The notes under the pieces were generated by a model. It searched no databases, was not told the DNA's origin, and saw only the letters and a list, made by a program, of their open reading frames with translations. Made by a program: the position numbers and the translations under genes. This document shows positions 34,191 through 43,949 of a stretch of 64,000 bases of DNA, one piece after another. Origin of the DNA: Gracilaria vermiculophylla (taxonomy: Eukaryota > Rhodophyta > Florideophyceae > Gracilariales > Gracilariaceae); NCBI GenBank assembly GCA_019155205.2, contig JAHNZQ020000181.1:1295018-1359017 (forward strand), written 5' to 3'. Position 1 is the stretch's first letter. Each line of letters opens with the position of its first letter.

Positions 34191-34589
34191 CCATAGCTAG
34201 AGTCCTTGTTAAGGACTTCGCGGGCTTTTTGTCTTCCCATATCCATTTTGGTTCTTCAATAGTTTACATTCACAGTTTTTTAACACTCAATATCTTCGGC
34301 AGGTTTTCCAGAGCTGGCATTTACGAGCGAATGCGACGCTATTCTTCCCTTTTTTTCTCAGAAAGAGATTTGCCTAGGCCCATATCTTAGTTCTGATTAT
34401 CTTTTGATTCTGAATGTCGCAGAGCTGGAAAATCTACATCATATTCTAAAAACACAAATCAAATTAGGTCCGTTCATTGCTGTTTTGGAAAGTATTGTAG
34501 TTTCTAAAACTATCTTTTGGATTAAGTCTTTGAACCACTGAGTGCTCAAATCTGATCGTCACGGGTTGGAACGGACACGTGCTAACCGT

Positions 34590-34704
34590 TTCAACTTTCT
34601 TATGTTTATTTGTAACGGGCAGGACACCTAAATGTCAACAGAAAAAAAAATCCAGTTCTACGAAGGGTTTCGAGGGGTGGTCTAATGTTTATGCACAGCA
34701 CTTT
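34590..34704. repeat. Probable terminal repeat of a Tc1-like element
   Basis: Two related motifs (TTATGTTTATTT at ~34600 and TAATGTTTATGCACAGCAC at 34683-34702) recall a double-repeat Tc1 end. It lies on the N-terminal side of the transposase wreck at 33560-34190. The matching left end was not found. A T(18) run follows at 34703-34720. Confidence 0.4.
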
Positions 34705-34720
34705 TTTTTTTTTTTTTTTT

Positions 34721-36804
34721 CCTTTTACTTTACATGACTATTACTCACGAAAGTGTCTGATGTGAATTTGCGCACTCTGTAAATGGAATTTCAATAATTA
34801 CTTTTCAGAAATAAAATTCCTTGGCAAAGACACAGAATTCTGCAACGTGTTTACTGAAGAATCTGGTTCCTCAAGCTCTGTATGGAGTAATTCCGCCAGT
34901 ACTGGAAGGTGGATGAGGATGTGACACGACTGACAGATAACCCATGACTCATCAGAAAACAAAAAGGACATCGGCTACCCAAAAAGGTTAACGAGTCTCT
35001 CGTTGAATTTCCATGTGCCAATGTAACACTGTAATGTTCTTCGACAGGCTGGCAAACTCTCGTGATTGCTTAGGTACTTCATGTTATACGGCCCAAAGGA
35101 CTTGAGACTGGAATGGCTCATTTCTCTCGTCCATTTTTTTGGCGATGGAAAGGGCGCTTGTTATTCATGTTCTGCAAGACGGTCAGAACCACTTATTTCT
35201 GAGGAACAGGCAAGTTACTACAACCGAGGGCAAGATACTGCGCAAGCACTTCATTTATCGTTGCGTCACAACGCACAATGGTTGAAAGAAGTTCATTTCG
35301 TCTGCGGTGGCACTGTTGCGTGCAATGGGCTGCGCAAGAATCTGTATTTTCCATGTTTTTGCATGGAAAGCACCATTGAACTGCTACCCCGTTCGCAGTT
35401 GTCAGCTGCTATGAATAAGGTAGGTGGAAAATAAATTTAAAGGTATTTTACAACTAGAGTTGAGATGCATGGTTCCACCCACGGGGTCAACAGCGTTGTC
35501 TCAAGCACCACAAAGAAAAAAATGTCGTCTCGTAAGGCTTCGTCTCTTTGGATGGGTGGGTGACTCATTGCAGGTATTGCAGAAACAAGGGAGGTGGGGA
35601 ACGCAAAAATTGAGGAGCGGCCAACTTGGAAGGTCTGTGCAATACAGTGGAAAAGAAAAGCTGTTCATCCAGTGATTATTGGCTGGAATGGCAGAGCTTG
35701 CAAGCTTGCAGACAAGATAGCCACAGTACAACATCTCGTGCGTACATCGTGCGCAGAGATAATATGGTGAAAGGAAGAGGGCAATCTCGGAATGGTTGCA
35801 ATGTTTGCGGTGAAGAGTTTTATTTTCAACACGTCAGTTGCTTTCTATCTTGTTCAAACTATTCGTGTAGAGAGAAGTTTATGAGCATCGAAGAAGCGGG
35901 ACGTGTCGACGACTTTTTTCGATTGCGCACCATCACAATTTCTCTTTGTGTCGTGCATCAAAACTTGAGCTGAAGTAAAAGGGGAGCCAGAATGAGAAAG
36001 TGTGCGGATGCAAAGTCTGGCACTCTCCAACAACAACTTGTTCCAACCATCGGAAGCACAACAACCACACAGACGTCGGAATGGGCTGTATCAGATCAAT
36101 CTGCGAGTTGTCACCACACATCCAGTTGGACAAATAGGTGGACGCTCTCTGTGCTCCAGAACTCACTCCCATGCACGTGACGCAGCTTGTTTTCAATCTA
36201 GTCGCGTCGGTTGATGAGGGTACCGATTGATGTCTATTCATGTAGGCATTGATAAAGGGCGCGGGGAAATATTACCGCGGGTGCACAGAATGTTACCGGA
36301 TGCGAGATAATGCCGAGTGCCAGGCAAGTGTGGCCCTTTTTTTCGCAATCAGATGGGGAGGGATTGTTGGAAGCGCTCGCATACAGAAAGAGCTGCCGAC
36401 AACCTCCAACGGTCACCGTTGCCGAGCTTGGCTGTCGGGGCTTGCCGCGTCAGCAAGACGCTTTTGCACATGGCGGCGCTCGCACTGGTGGCGCAAAACG
36501 CCTTTGGCAGCGCGTGTCAGCCAGAGTGTGGATGAAGCGTGGCACCCGTGCGGCGCATGCCACAGCGCGCATCGCACACGCGCTACGTGCGCCACGCACG
36601 CGCGTTCCGCCCCGCGCTCCCCCGCCGTTGTCACTCCTGTGATACAACTGCTACCGCCTTTCGCGCGCGCCACATGCACCGCGCAACTTTTCCCCCCGCC
36701 CCCCTGTACGCCACGGGCACCCACACTTAACCACTTAACCCGACCCCCATTTGACATTCCCCCGCGACTTGCCCCCACCCCTCCCTCCTCTCTCCCCCGC
36801 CACC
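34721..36804. other. Region left of the FG-GAP gene; possible Stealth-like fragment
   Basis: A plus-strand frame at 35066-35434 contains RGQDTAQALHLSLRHNAQWL followed by KEVHFVCGG. This resembles the R..D...L.ySLRS...nAPW...i..V block of Stealth/GlcNAc-phosphotransferase proteins. The neighbouring conserved regions (the IDxVYTWVDG start, the NDD motif) are not visible, so only a weak, possibly decayed relationship is proposed. From about 36250 to 36800 the sequence becomes CG-rich with many open frames on both strands; that is the 5' region of the next gene. Confidence 0.25.
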
Positions 36805-38319
36805 ATGTATCATTTATTGTCCCTTTTCATACTTGGTGCGTATATCCAATCGCCATGTGCCCACGCGCAGCCGCTTGCTTACTTTCGAGATACCACGGGG
36901 GCCGCCGGCCTTTATGATTCTCGTAAGCTCAAAAAGTACGGTGGGCCGACCGTCGTTGATCTTGATCGTGACGGCTACCCTGACCTTCTCTTCAATCACC
37001 ACGACTCCGTCGCTTCTCAACTCTTCTGGAACAACCGTGACGGTACATTCTCCAAATCTTCGTGGCAGCTTTGGCACGACATCCACGGGATTAATGCGTT
37101 CCCCGTCTCACCATGGACGAAAAACATGCGATTCACTCTCTCCGTCGGAGGCAATTATGGACGCAATCCGAACTCGCCGTACATGTACGAAGTGGATGCC
37201 GAAACGCGCATGGTGAGTTTGGTCACTGCCTCCGCCGGAATTTCGCTGAGGGGCGGTCGGGGTCGCACCGCCTTGTACATGGACTTGTCGAAACGAGCGC
37301 ATCCATTCTGGCCCGATGTGCTTTACATCAACGCCAAGGCGTTGAAAGGACCGACTCAGTTCGCGTACGAACAGGTGCGTGGCGGCTTTTTCCGACCGCG
37401 AAACATCGCGGGCCCGTTTCAGTTCATGGGAGATCAATTGGGTACTGTCACTGATATTGATGGCGATGGTATCATGGAAGTGCTCACGTATTGGACGCTG
37501 AGAGTTTGGAAAATCACTCGTCCGTTCACGTTAAAGGAAATCACAAACAACGTGTTACCATCCGGAGTGACGTACAGAGGCGTGGCGGCTGTGGCTGAAA
37601 TCGACTTTGACAACGACGGAGACTTTGATCTGTACCTTGCGCGTTCGCGCATCGGCTGGTGGATGCCGCCCGGCCCCTACCACGACGTTCTACTAGAGAA
37701 TCGAAACGGACGCTATGTGGATGTGAGTGAACGCGCACGAATTCCTCGGGGCTCAGAATCAAGAGGAGTGACTGCTGGTGATTTCAACAATGACGGATTT
37801 ATCGATTTGCATGTGACCATGTACAAGTCGTTCGATATCATGCTGTTGAACCGGGGCGATGGGACATTCCGGTCCGTGAGTCAGCCCATTAATCGGCCGG
37901 GAAGTACGCGCGGCGATCACGCCGTGGCGTTTGACTACGACCGCGACGGACGGTTGGATCTGATATCCAGTCAGGGCGACCACAACGATGCGAAACTGGG
38001 CGGGTCGTACAGGCTATTCCGCAACGTTTCGCCGGCGAACAATAGGAGAAATTTTTTGACGCTGAGGGTGGGCAACCCGTGGAACAGGGCGTGCACCCCC
38101 TTGCACGCTGAAGTGTACGTTCAATCGGGAGGGTTAAGGATGAAGCAACGCGTGGGCTCGCCAGGTACGGCAGTTTCGAACTCATATCTGGAAATTTTGC
38201 ACTTTGGGCTGGGCCGCAGGCGGTGGGTGAACCAAATTTTTGTCAGGTACTCTTGTGGCTTTGTGCTGTCCAAGAAGAATGTTGCGGCTGGTAGCACGGT
38301 GGATTTGGGATGGGTGTAG
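36805..38319 (+). CDS. Secreted FG-GAP/VCBS-repeat protein of the ASPIC/UnbV (CRTAC1-like) type
   Basis: ATG at 36805 sits in a strong context (CCGCCACCATG) and opens a signal peptide (MYHLLSLFILGAYIQSPCAHA). An in-frame ATG 18 codons upstream would bury the signal, so 36805 is preferred. The 504-residue product has at least five calcium-binding FG-GAP-like loops of the form DxDxDG: DLDRDGYPDLLF, DIDGDGIMEVLTY, DFDNDGDFDLYLA, DFNNDGFIDLHV and DYDRDGRLDLISS. The C-terminal ~100 residues (NNRRNFLTLRVGN..., LEILHFGLGRRRWVNQIFV) match an ASPIC/UnbV-like domain. Probably an extracellular beta-propeller adhesion or matrix protein; the exact role is unknown. GC content is well above that of island 1 genes. 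Convergent with the fusion gene on its right. Confidence 0.85.
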   Translation: MYHLLSLFILGAYIQSPCAHAQPLAYFRDTTGAAGLYDSRKLKKYGGPTVVDLDRDGYPDLLFNHHDSVASQLFWNNRDGTFSKSSWQLWHDIHGINAFPVSPWTKNMRFTLSVGGNYGRNPNSPYMYEVDAETRMVSLVTASAGISLRGGRGRTALYMDLSKRAHPFWPDVLYINAKALKGPTQFAYEQVRGGFFRPRNIAGPFQFMGDQLGTVTDIDGDGIMEVLTYWTLRVWKITRPFTLKEITNNVLPSGVTYRGVAAVAEIDFDNDGDFDLYLARSRIGWWMPPGPYHDVLLENRNGRYVDVSERARIPRGSESRGVTAGDFNNDGFIDLHVTMYKSFDIMLLNRGDGTFRSVSQPINRPGSTRGDHAVAFDYDRDGRLDLISSQGDHNDAKLGGSYRLFRNVSPANNRRNFLTLRVGNPWNRACTPLHAEVYVQSGGLRMKQRVGSPGTAVSNSYLEILHFGLGRRRWVNQIFVRYSCGFVLSKKNVAAGSTVDLGWV

Positions 38320-38391
38320 TCCGCGGGGACGGTCGGACGAATCAAAGCGAGGATTGTTATTTTTTTTGTTGTTGGAAGCAGGGCTGTGGGG

Positions 38392-38395
<4 letters not shown>

Positions 38396-38423
<28 letters not shown>

Positions 38424-38427
38424 AAAG

Positions 38428-38498
<71 letters not shown>

Positions 38499-38503
38499 GG
38501 GGT

Positions 38504-38547
<44 letters not shown>

Positions 38548-38550
38548 GGG
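38396..38550. repeat. Near-pure poly-G tract, ~155 bp
   Basis: Almost every base is G, interrupted only by AAAGC at 38424-38428, single T at 38498 and 38503, and A at 38547. It lies between the stop codons of two convergent genes. It could form G-quadruplexes on one strand. Its exact length is likely to be unreliable in any assembly. Confidence 0.95.
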
Positions 38551-38952
38551 CGGTGTAAAGCTGGGACGCAGGGGCGGGTGGGCGATAGGGCACGGTGACG
38601 CGCAGCCGTCTATTGACGCGAGGGTGGTGGTGGCGCGACGCGGCGCAGCGCGTTTCGGGGCCGATTGCGCCCGCACCATGTGAATAAAGCAAAAGGGGGC
38701 AGGGTGTAAGTGCCGCGTGGCGGCAAGACGTTTCATGGCTTAGCAGCTTACCGTCGAGAACCGTGGAGCGTTCTCCGCCGCTCTTCGTGGCACGGCCGCG
38801 CAAAGCAGCTGCACGGCGCGCGCGTGGCGCGCGCCGGCTTTGACACAGCGAGCAGCGCTCGCGAGTGATGCGACGCGCTGCACCGTGGGCGCAGCGCAGC
38901 GCGTGCACGGCGCGTGTCACCGAGCGAGCCGCCGCTCGTCACGAGGCCGCTG
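38551..38952. other. CG-rich convergent 3' spacer with hairpins
   Basis: Contains palindromic GCGC-rich stretches, e.g. GGCGCGCGCGTGGCGCGCGCC near 38815 (GC-rich inverted halves) and TCAGCGGCC-type repeats just before the stop of the fusion gene. It may form strong hairpins in both 3' UTRs. No gene. Confidence 0.5.
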
Positions 38953-41394
38953 TCAGCGGCCGTCACCCCGACGCTCCTCCCCCAGCATCCGCCGTCGCCC
39001 GCGCGCATCGGCCGCATCTCGCTTCACCGCCGCCAAACCGCCACAACCCTCCTCATCCATACGCTTGTCCGCCAGCACACGCGCGCACCGCCCAATCAAC
39101 CACCGCGCACACTCCACGCTCTTGTTGTACGAGTTCGATCCCATCTGCGATGCGCGTCGCCGCAGCACTTCCACGCTCGCCCCGATGCGCACCCAATGGT
39201 ATCCGACCACCACGCGAGTCAAGTCCACCAGCGCCTCTTCGTACACGCGTTTTAGTTTCTCAAACGCCATCAGCCTCGCGCCTTCGCCCTCATCACGTGC
39301 CTTTCCAAACAGCACAAAGTACTTCACCAGTCGCGTGTGATATTCCTCCAATATTTTCGCCTCCCGCCCCTCGTCTCCGAGCACCTCCGCGCTCACTGCG
39401 CAAGCCAGCACATACGCCACGTCCACACCGGCGTGGCCCCATCCGCACCACTGGAAGTCAATCATTCCCACCTCGAGGTTCACATCCCCGTCTTCACCGC
39501 AGTTCGGTCGCCGTTTCCGGAAAAACAAATTGGCCGCCTTTGCATCTCCGTGTATCAAAGTTCGCTCACCATGCTCCTCATGCAAGCCGTACCCATGCAC
39601 AATCTCCGCACTTCCCATCGCATACCGTTCCAGCATCTCTCCAAAGTTCTCCGCGTCAATCACCTTCGACGCCGCTGCCACATCATCGAATACTTCTCCG
39701 AAACGTTGCCGGTGCTCCTTCCAATACTGTGCCAGTTTTTCGAAGCAATCGCTTGCCTGGCGACTTGGTAACCAGTACGTTGCTTGACTCCACACGCTCC
39801 TTTTCACGTTCTCATACCCATCCATTTCACGTCCGTTCCAGAAGAACGCGTGAAAGCTGGCCAGCGCATCTATAGCAGCAATGCTCTCGTCGTAATTGAG
39901 CAGTCCACTTTGGTACCACCCCTCCCGCTCACCAAAGTCTTCCAACACGAACAGAAACCGACTGAATATTGCAGGTACGTTTTCCGTTGCCGCGTTAGAT
40001 TCGATGTAGTGCGCCCTTACGATTCGAGCACGGTCGGTTCCAAACCGTTTGCATTCGGATGTATTGAGAAAGCCTGCCTCAACTTGATACGAACGAACGT
40101 CTCGCAACAATTTGTGTGGTGCGGTCTGCATTTTATACCGCACATGCTCGAGCTCGTCCATTGCTACTCGCTTTACAAACACGCGGTTGGTTTTTTCCTC
40201 ACCGTCCGAGAAATGTAGCGACAGTCTGCAAGCGTTTGACATCAAGTACCTCACAGCACTTGATTCACGTGCTTCATATTGGGACACCTTTTTCCCTAAA
40301 ACTTCGGAGAGCCACGCAGCTGTCATTATGTTACCTGCGGTATCCAAGGCAATGTCCGTTGCTTGGGGACGTTCACCGATAATCAAGCCGCTGTCGTGAA
40401 GCAAATTATCGAACACCATCGCTTTCCTCCACGCATGGCACACCTGCAAATGGGCATTCTTTCCTCGCGCTTCACCAAAGCTCTTGCTCGACGCGAAGAA
40501 GCCATGTCCAGACACGCTCTCACAACCATTGTACAGCAACTTGTTTCCAAAAAGGTCTGTGACTTTCCCCCCAGAGGCTGAGATGATAGCTTCCATAGCC
40601 GCTTGAATGGCACAGCGCTCCGAGCGGATCAGAATGCACAAATGTACTTCACCCCTGGCCACGGCAAGACTTTGCTGCACAAAGTCGGAACCTTGTGATG
40701 TCACACAAGGTCCAATGCACTTGAGGATACCTTCAATATTACAGCGTTCCTCGAAACTCGAAGATAGCATCACAGTTATCTTCTTGTCCGCGCTTGCTGT
40801 GCTTTGCTGTTTTTCATAATGTATGTTCTGTACCCCGGAATCCACAATGGCAACAAGCCCGTGTTTTTCATCAAAAGCCGTACAAAAGACACTAGCAATA
40901 GACCTCCTGGCGACCGTGATACTGATAAAGATGTCGAAGCCAGTAGTCCCTCTCTTCGAAGTCGTATGTGGATTATAGACCGCGTCAACTAAAACTGCGG
41001 TTTCCTCTTTCGACATGCCGCGAAAATGATTCGGAATGTCAAACTGAAATGCAACTTCATCGATGACGAGCGAAGGAGAAGACGAGACAATCTGGTCATT
41101 CTTCGTTCCATCTGTCCTGGTAATCTGAACATTCAGTGCGATGCACTTTGAGCCAAGATACTCTTTTACTCTGGTCTTCAAGCTTGCGGCTAATGCCTCG
41201 ACGGTAGCAGGTGTTATTTGATATTTGACGTTAGGCGCTCGGCTGTTCACCCCATCCTGACGAGTTAAAACACTCTCGCAGGAAAATTGCGCAGCTGTGT
41301 GCGCCACATTCTGGCAGTGATGCAGTACCTTCCTTGTCTCAAAGATGGCATCGGGATGTCCCTGAGTAACACATTTCTTCCTGGACGCAGACAT
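38953..41394 (-). CDS. Fusion of a degenerate inositol-monophosphatase-like domain with a CHK/EcKinase-like small-molecule kinase
   Basis: 813 residues from the ATG at 41392-41394, no intron. Residues ~30-360 follow the order of IMPase/3'(2'),5'-bisphosphate nucleotidase folds. ETAVLVDAVYNPHTTSKRGT stands where VDPLDGT(+) should be, and SERCAIQAAMEAIISASGGK, then VTDLFGNKLLYN, stands where WD.AA...ii..AGG.v.d..G..l.yn should be. The second Asp of DPLDGT and the Asp of WD are both absent, so two metal ligands are lost and phosphatase activity is unlikely. Residues ~375-800 are a choline/ecdysteroid/aminoglycoside-kinase-type fold: FVLEDFGEREGW, IAAIDALASFHAFFWNG, the catalytic loop RTLIHGDAKAANLFF (His ~615, Asp ~617, Asn ~622) and the metal-binding MIDFQWCGWGHAGVDVAYVL (Asp ~646). 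The kinase half looks active. Substrate unknown. Alternative: the phosphatase half is regulatory or a scaffold. Confidence 0.8.
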   Translation of the reverse strand: MSASRKKCVTQGHPDAIFETRKVLHHCQNVAHTAAQFSCESVLTRQDGVNSRAPNVKYQITPATVEALAASLKTRVKEYLGSKCIALNVQITRTDGTKNDQIVSSSPSLVIDEVAFQFDIPNHFRGMSKEETAVLVDAVYNPHTTSKRGTTGFDIFISITVARRSIASVFCTAFDEKHGLVAIVDSGVQNIHYEKQQSTASADKKITVMLSSSFEERCNIEGILKCIGPCVTSQGSDFVQQSLAVARGEVHLCILIRSERCAIQAAMEAIISASGGKVTDLFGNKLLYNGCESVSGHGFFASSKSFGEARGKNAHLQVCHAWRKAMVFDNLLHDSGLIIGERPQATDIALDTAGNIMTAAWLSEVLGKKVSQYEARESSAVRYLMSNACRLSLHFSDGEEKTNRVFVKRVAMDELEHVRYKMQTAPHKLLRDVRSYQVEAGFLNTSECKRFGTDRARIVRAHYIESNAATENVPAIFSRFLFVLEDFGEREGWYQSGLLNYDESIAAIDALASFHAFFWNGREMDGYENVKRSVWSQATYWLPSRQASDCFEKLAQYWKEHRQRFGEVFDDVAAASKVIDAENFGEMLERYAMGSAEIVHGYGLHEEHGERTLIHGDAKAANLFFRKRRPNCGEDGDVNLEVGMIDFQWCGWGHAGVDVAYVLACAVSAEVLGDEGREAKILEEYHTRLVKYFVLFGKARDEGEGARLMAFEKLKRVYEEALVDLTRVVVGYHWVRIGASVEVLRRRASQMGSNSYNKSVECARWLIGRCARVLADKRMDEEGCGGLAAVKRDAADARGRRRMLGEERRGDGR

Positions 41395-43093
41395 CACGGT
41401 AGGAGTTTCACCTTTAGCGTGGCTTTACCTGTACCGAATACAACCCCGCATGGAAAGCTAAGAGGATGTCTACCACACAACTATTTTTCCAAAACAATAC
41501 AAAAAGAAAGAAAACTGCGATTTTTTTTTAAACTCCGCCCTTTCTATTTCTTTTTTGTCAGATTGCACAGGTAAGAGCATCTCCACCAATGCCATCAGAA
41601 AATCAAAATACAGTGGGGTACACGCAGTAGTGCCACTATGTGCCAAAGGCGTTTGACAGGCACTAATGCGAGTTGGGCAATATTCAAAACAACAAATCCA
41701 ACCCTCTCGTTCACCGGGTGACCCTCACCCCAATAACTCAGTAATGAGCATTTGACGTTTATCCTTTGACGTCTCACTCCGTTTTGCTCGCAGCAGAGCT
41801 GTTTTGGCTCTTCCCAAGTAGAAAACAGCATCAGACACTGCACTGTTCCCAGCAACCTCTTCAATGCCTTGAAAAAGCAACTGTATATCATGCTCATAAG
41901 GCAGCGGTACAACAATTCCATTGTACTCATCACTATCCGCAACCTACACCTCTTTCTCTCCATGCTCTCCCACTACATCAACAATGTCGAGCGCATCCTC
42001 GACCATAGCCTCACGCACGTTATAATCCTCTTCAATATTTACCCACTTCTCAACATCACTAGCCTCAATAGTTTCAAGAACCTGCTCTTTAAAAGTATCA
42101 GTAGCTTTAAAATTAATTGATAAGGTGCATATCGCTTCAATATCTTTCCTTCTACAGAGTTAATATCTGCTTTATAAAGCACTGGCAAAGCCTTTGCCAT
42201 TCGCCAACATCTTGCAATCGCAGTAGAACTCACTTCTTCCCAGCTCGTAAGACCGAGATGGCACACATCCAGCATATGTGGGTCAAATCCATCCTCTAAG
42301 CCTCGCATTCCTCTCTTCGCTAATGATGCGTTTTGCCGAGTCTTCCTTGTTTCAACATCTTCAACTATTTTGCGCAAAAGCAGTGCACGATACCTCCGTT
42401 TAAATGCCGCGATAACTCCCATGTTCATCGGTTGCTGAAATGATGTGCAGTTTGGAGGGAGGGTGAGTATCTGTACTTGCCCTCTTATGTTCGCCAAATC
42501 AGCAGCATGTGGGCCGCAATTATCCATGAGGAGCACACATGGGCGAGATGTAAACTTTCGTACAAATGGGAGGACGATGCTAAGAAACCACTTCCGAATC
42601 GTTGTAGTATCCGACCATGCGTTCTTTTGACTAAAATAAGGAACTGGCGGTGACCCCAAGCGGAAGCAACGCGGACTCTTGGCGGTACCAATAATATCAA
42701 TTGGGGCTTTTGCAGATCCATCTGCGTTGGTACAAACGTAGGTCGTAATTCTGTCCTTGGCTTTCATTGCTTTGGTGCTTCGAACATACTTGCGGGATTC
42801 GTGAAAAGCTAAAAATGTTCTTCGTGGGAGAAGTTTGTAGAACACTCCTATCTCGTCAACGTTAAAGATACAGTCAATGTCGTACTGCTTCAGGTTTTCT
42901 CGTAACAAACTCATTTCTGCAGCAACGCTTACTGCCGATACGCTCCCAGCTTCTCTAGACAATTAAACGGATCGAAGCGCATACCGCTTGAAAAACTTTG
43001 ATACCCATCCATTGGAATCCCAAATTTGTTCCCATTTACTTTTGAGTTGCTCAGAGTCAGATGTTAATAGTAGCCGATCGCGAGCCATAAGTG

Positions 43094-43240
43094 TAGTACA
43101 GTGGCTCCTACGAAATTATGGTGGTTTGCCCTTATGGCATAATATTCCTAAGGAGGGTTCGTAATTTATTAGCTGGGCCACGTGGTGCATAATATTGCCT
43201 GCGTGCGCTACAGTATCCTTAAGGTACGGTAGAATTTATT
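43094..43240 (-). repeat. Dispersed repeat, copy 2, inserted in the pogo transposase
   Basis: Reverse complement of 17015-17163. It splits the transposase coding region: the reading stops on the 43094 side at LTSDSEQLKSKWEQIW and on the other side of the gap at IKRATDH. The right part of the inserted element is lost in the gap. Confidence 0.85.
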
Positions 43241-43340
43241 NNNNNNNNNNNNNNNNNNNNNNNNNNNNNNNNNNNNNNNNNNNNNNNNNNNNNNNNNNNN
43301 NNNNNNNNNNNNNNNNNNNNNNNNNNNNNNNNNNNNNNNN
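43241..43340. other. Assembly gap (100 N)
   Basis: Exactly 100 Ns, of unknown true length, adjoining the inserted repeat at 43094-43240. Confidence 0.98.
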
Positions 43341-43949
43341 ATGATCTGTGGCGCGTTTAATGTTGGTAACAGTGCGTCGGGATATGGAGAACTGACGCAT
43401 AACGGTTGATGCATTACATCCTGTTGAAAGCATTCGAGCAATTTGAATTTGCTGACCGATGGTGAGTTTGGTTCCCTATTCGATAGGCTGAGATGATGGC
43501 GACATCATTGCGGCTGCTGCCTCTTGTCGGGGAGAGCGGATGGCGCCGCTTGGAGATCTTCAGATCGTTTTGCGGTCGTATTTGCTCTGTTTGTGAGCAG
43601 TGCTCCTACATCTCCCGCCAAGGTGTGCTGCGTTAGCAAGGGTGGCACTATTTAGAGGACGGCACTGCTAAAAGTTGCACTATTGCGAGGCCCCCCCCTG
43701 TATCATATTTGGTTATTTGATGCGCTTCATACCTTATATCTCCACCGGTGCATCAAACGAACAAACAAGAGTTTATCGAATCAAATAGAAGGTTCAAATT
43801 CTGAATATTTGAACCTGAAATATAGACCCCCAGAGCAAAGTGTCATCCACGTTGTGTTGTCCAATTAGGCTCCTAACAATACAGTTAGCGCCAAATACCG
43901 AAACGCTAGTGAGAAGCTACAGACCCGCACACACTAAAGCCATGACATA

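Larger units (their letters stand above)
41725..43515 (-). pseudogene. Pogo/CENP-B-type DDE transposase, inactivated several ways
   Basis: N-terminal helix-turn-helix: KLTIGQQIQIARMLSTGCNA, then VMRQFSISRRTVTNI, preceded by an in-frame TAG ten codons after a Met-Met start. A repeat and a 100-N gap follow. Then comes the second DNA-binding domain (NGWVSKFFKRYALRSV, TAA, LSREAGS). The DDE_1 core has YDIDCIFNVDEIGVFYKLLP (first Asp), VLLMDNCGPHAAD (second) and TSFQQPMNMGVIAAFKRRYR, where the expected catalytic Asp of QP.D.GVI is Asn. A frameshift near 42110 moves the reading to TFKEQVLETIEASDVEKWV, and an acidic C-terminus with one more TAG ends at 41725. Confidence 0.9.
41611..43700 (-). mobile_element. 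Pogo/Tigger-type (CENP-B-like) DNA transposon, ~2.1 kb
   Basis: Ends CAGTGGGGTACACGCAG at 41611 and, inverted, CAGGGGGGGGCCTCGCA ending at 43700. Both ends continue with (A/G)TAGTGC(C/A)ACT and are flanked by TA (41609-41610 and 43701-43702), the target site of the Tc1/mariner/pogo superfamily. It encodes a minus-strand CENP-B-type transposase, now broken. It is itself interrupted at 43094-43340 by another repeat plus an assembly gap. Confidence 0.88.

Noticed and set aside
36249..36917. Large open frames upstream of and overlapping the FG-GAP gene, both strands
   Set aside because: High CG content removes stop codons. No signal, motif or frame continuity; they overlap the signal-peptide start of a real gene in another frame.
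38182..38920. Long poly-Pro and poly-Gly open frames over 38.2-38.9 kb on both strands
   Set aside because: They are translations of the poly-G tract; a homopolymer cannot contain stops, so openness carries no information.
38865..39875. 336-codon plus-strand frame over the kinase half of the fusion gene
   Set aside because: Antisense shadow in CG-rich sequence; His/Pro/Ser/Arg-rich and repetitive, while the minus strand carries conserved kinase motifs.
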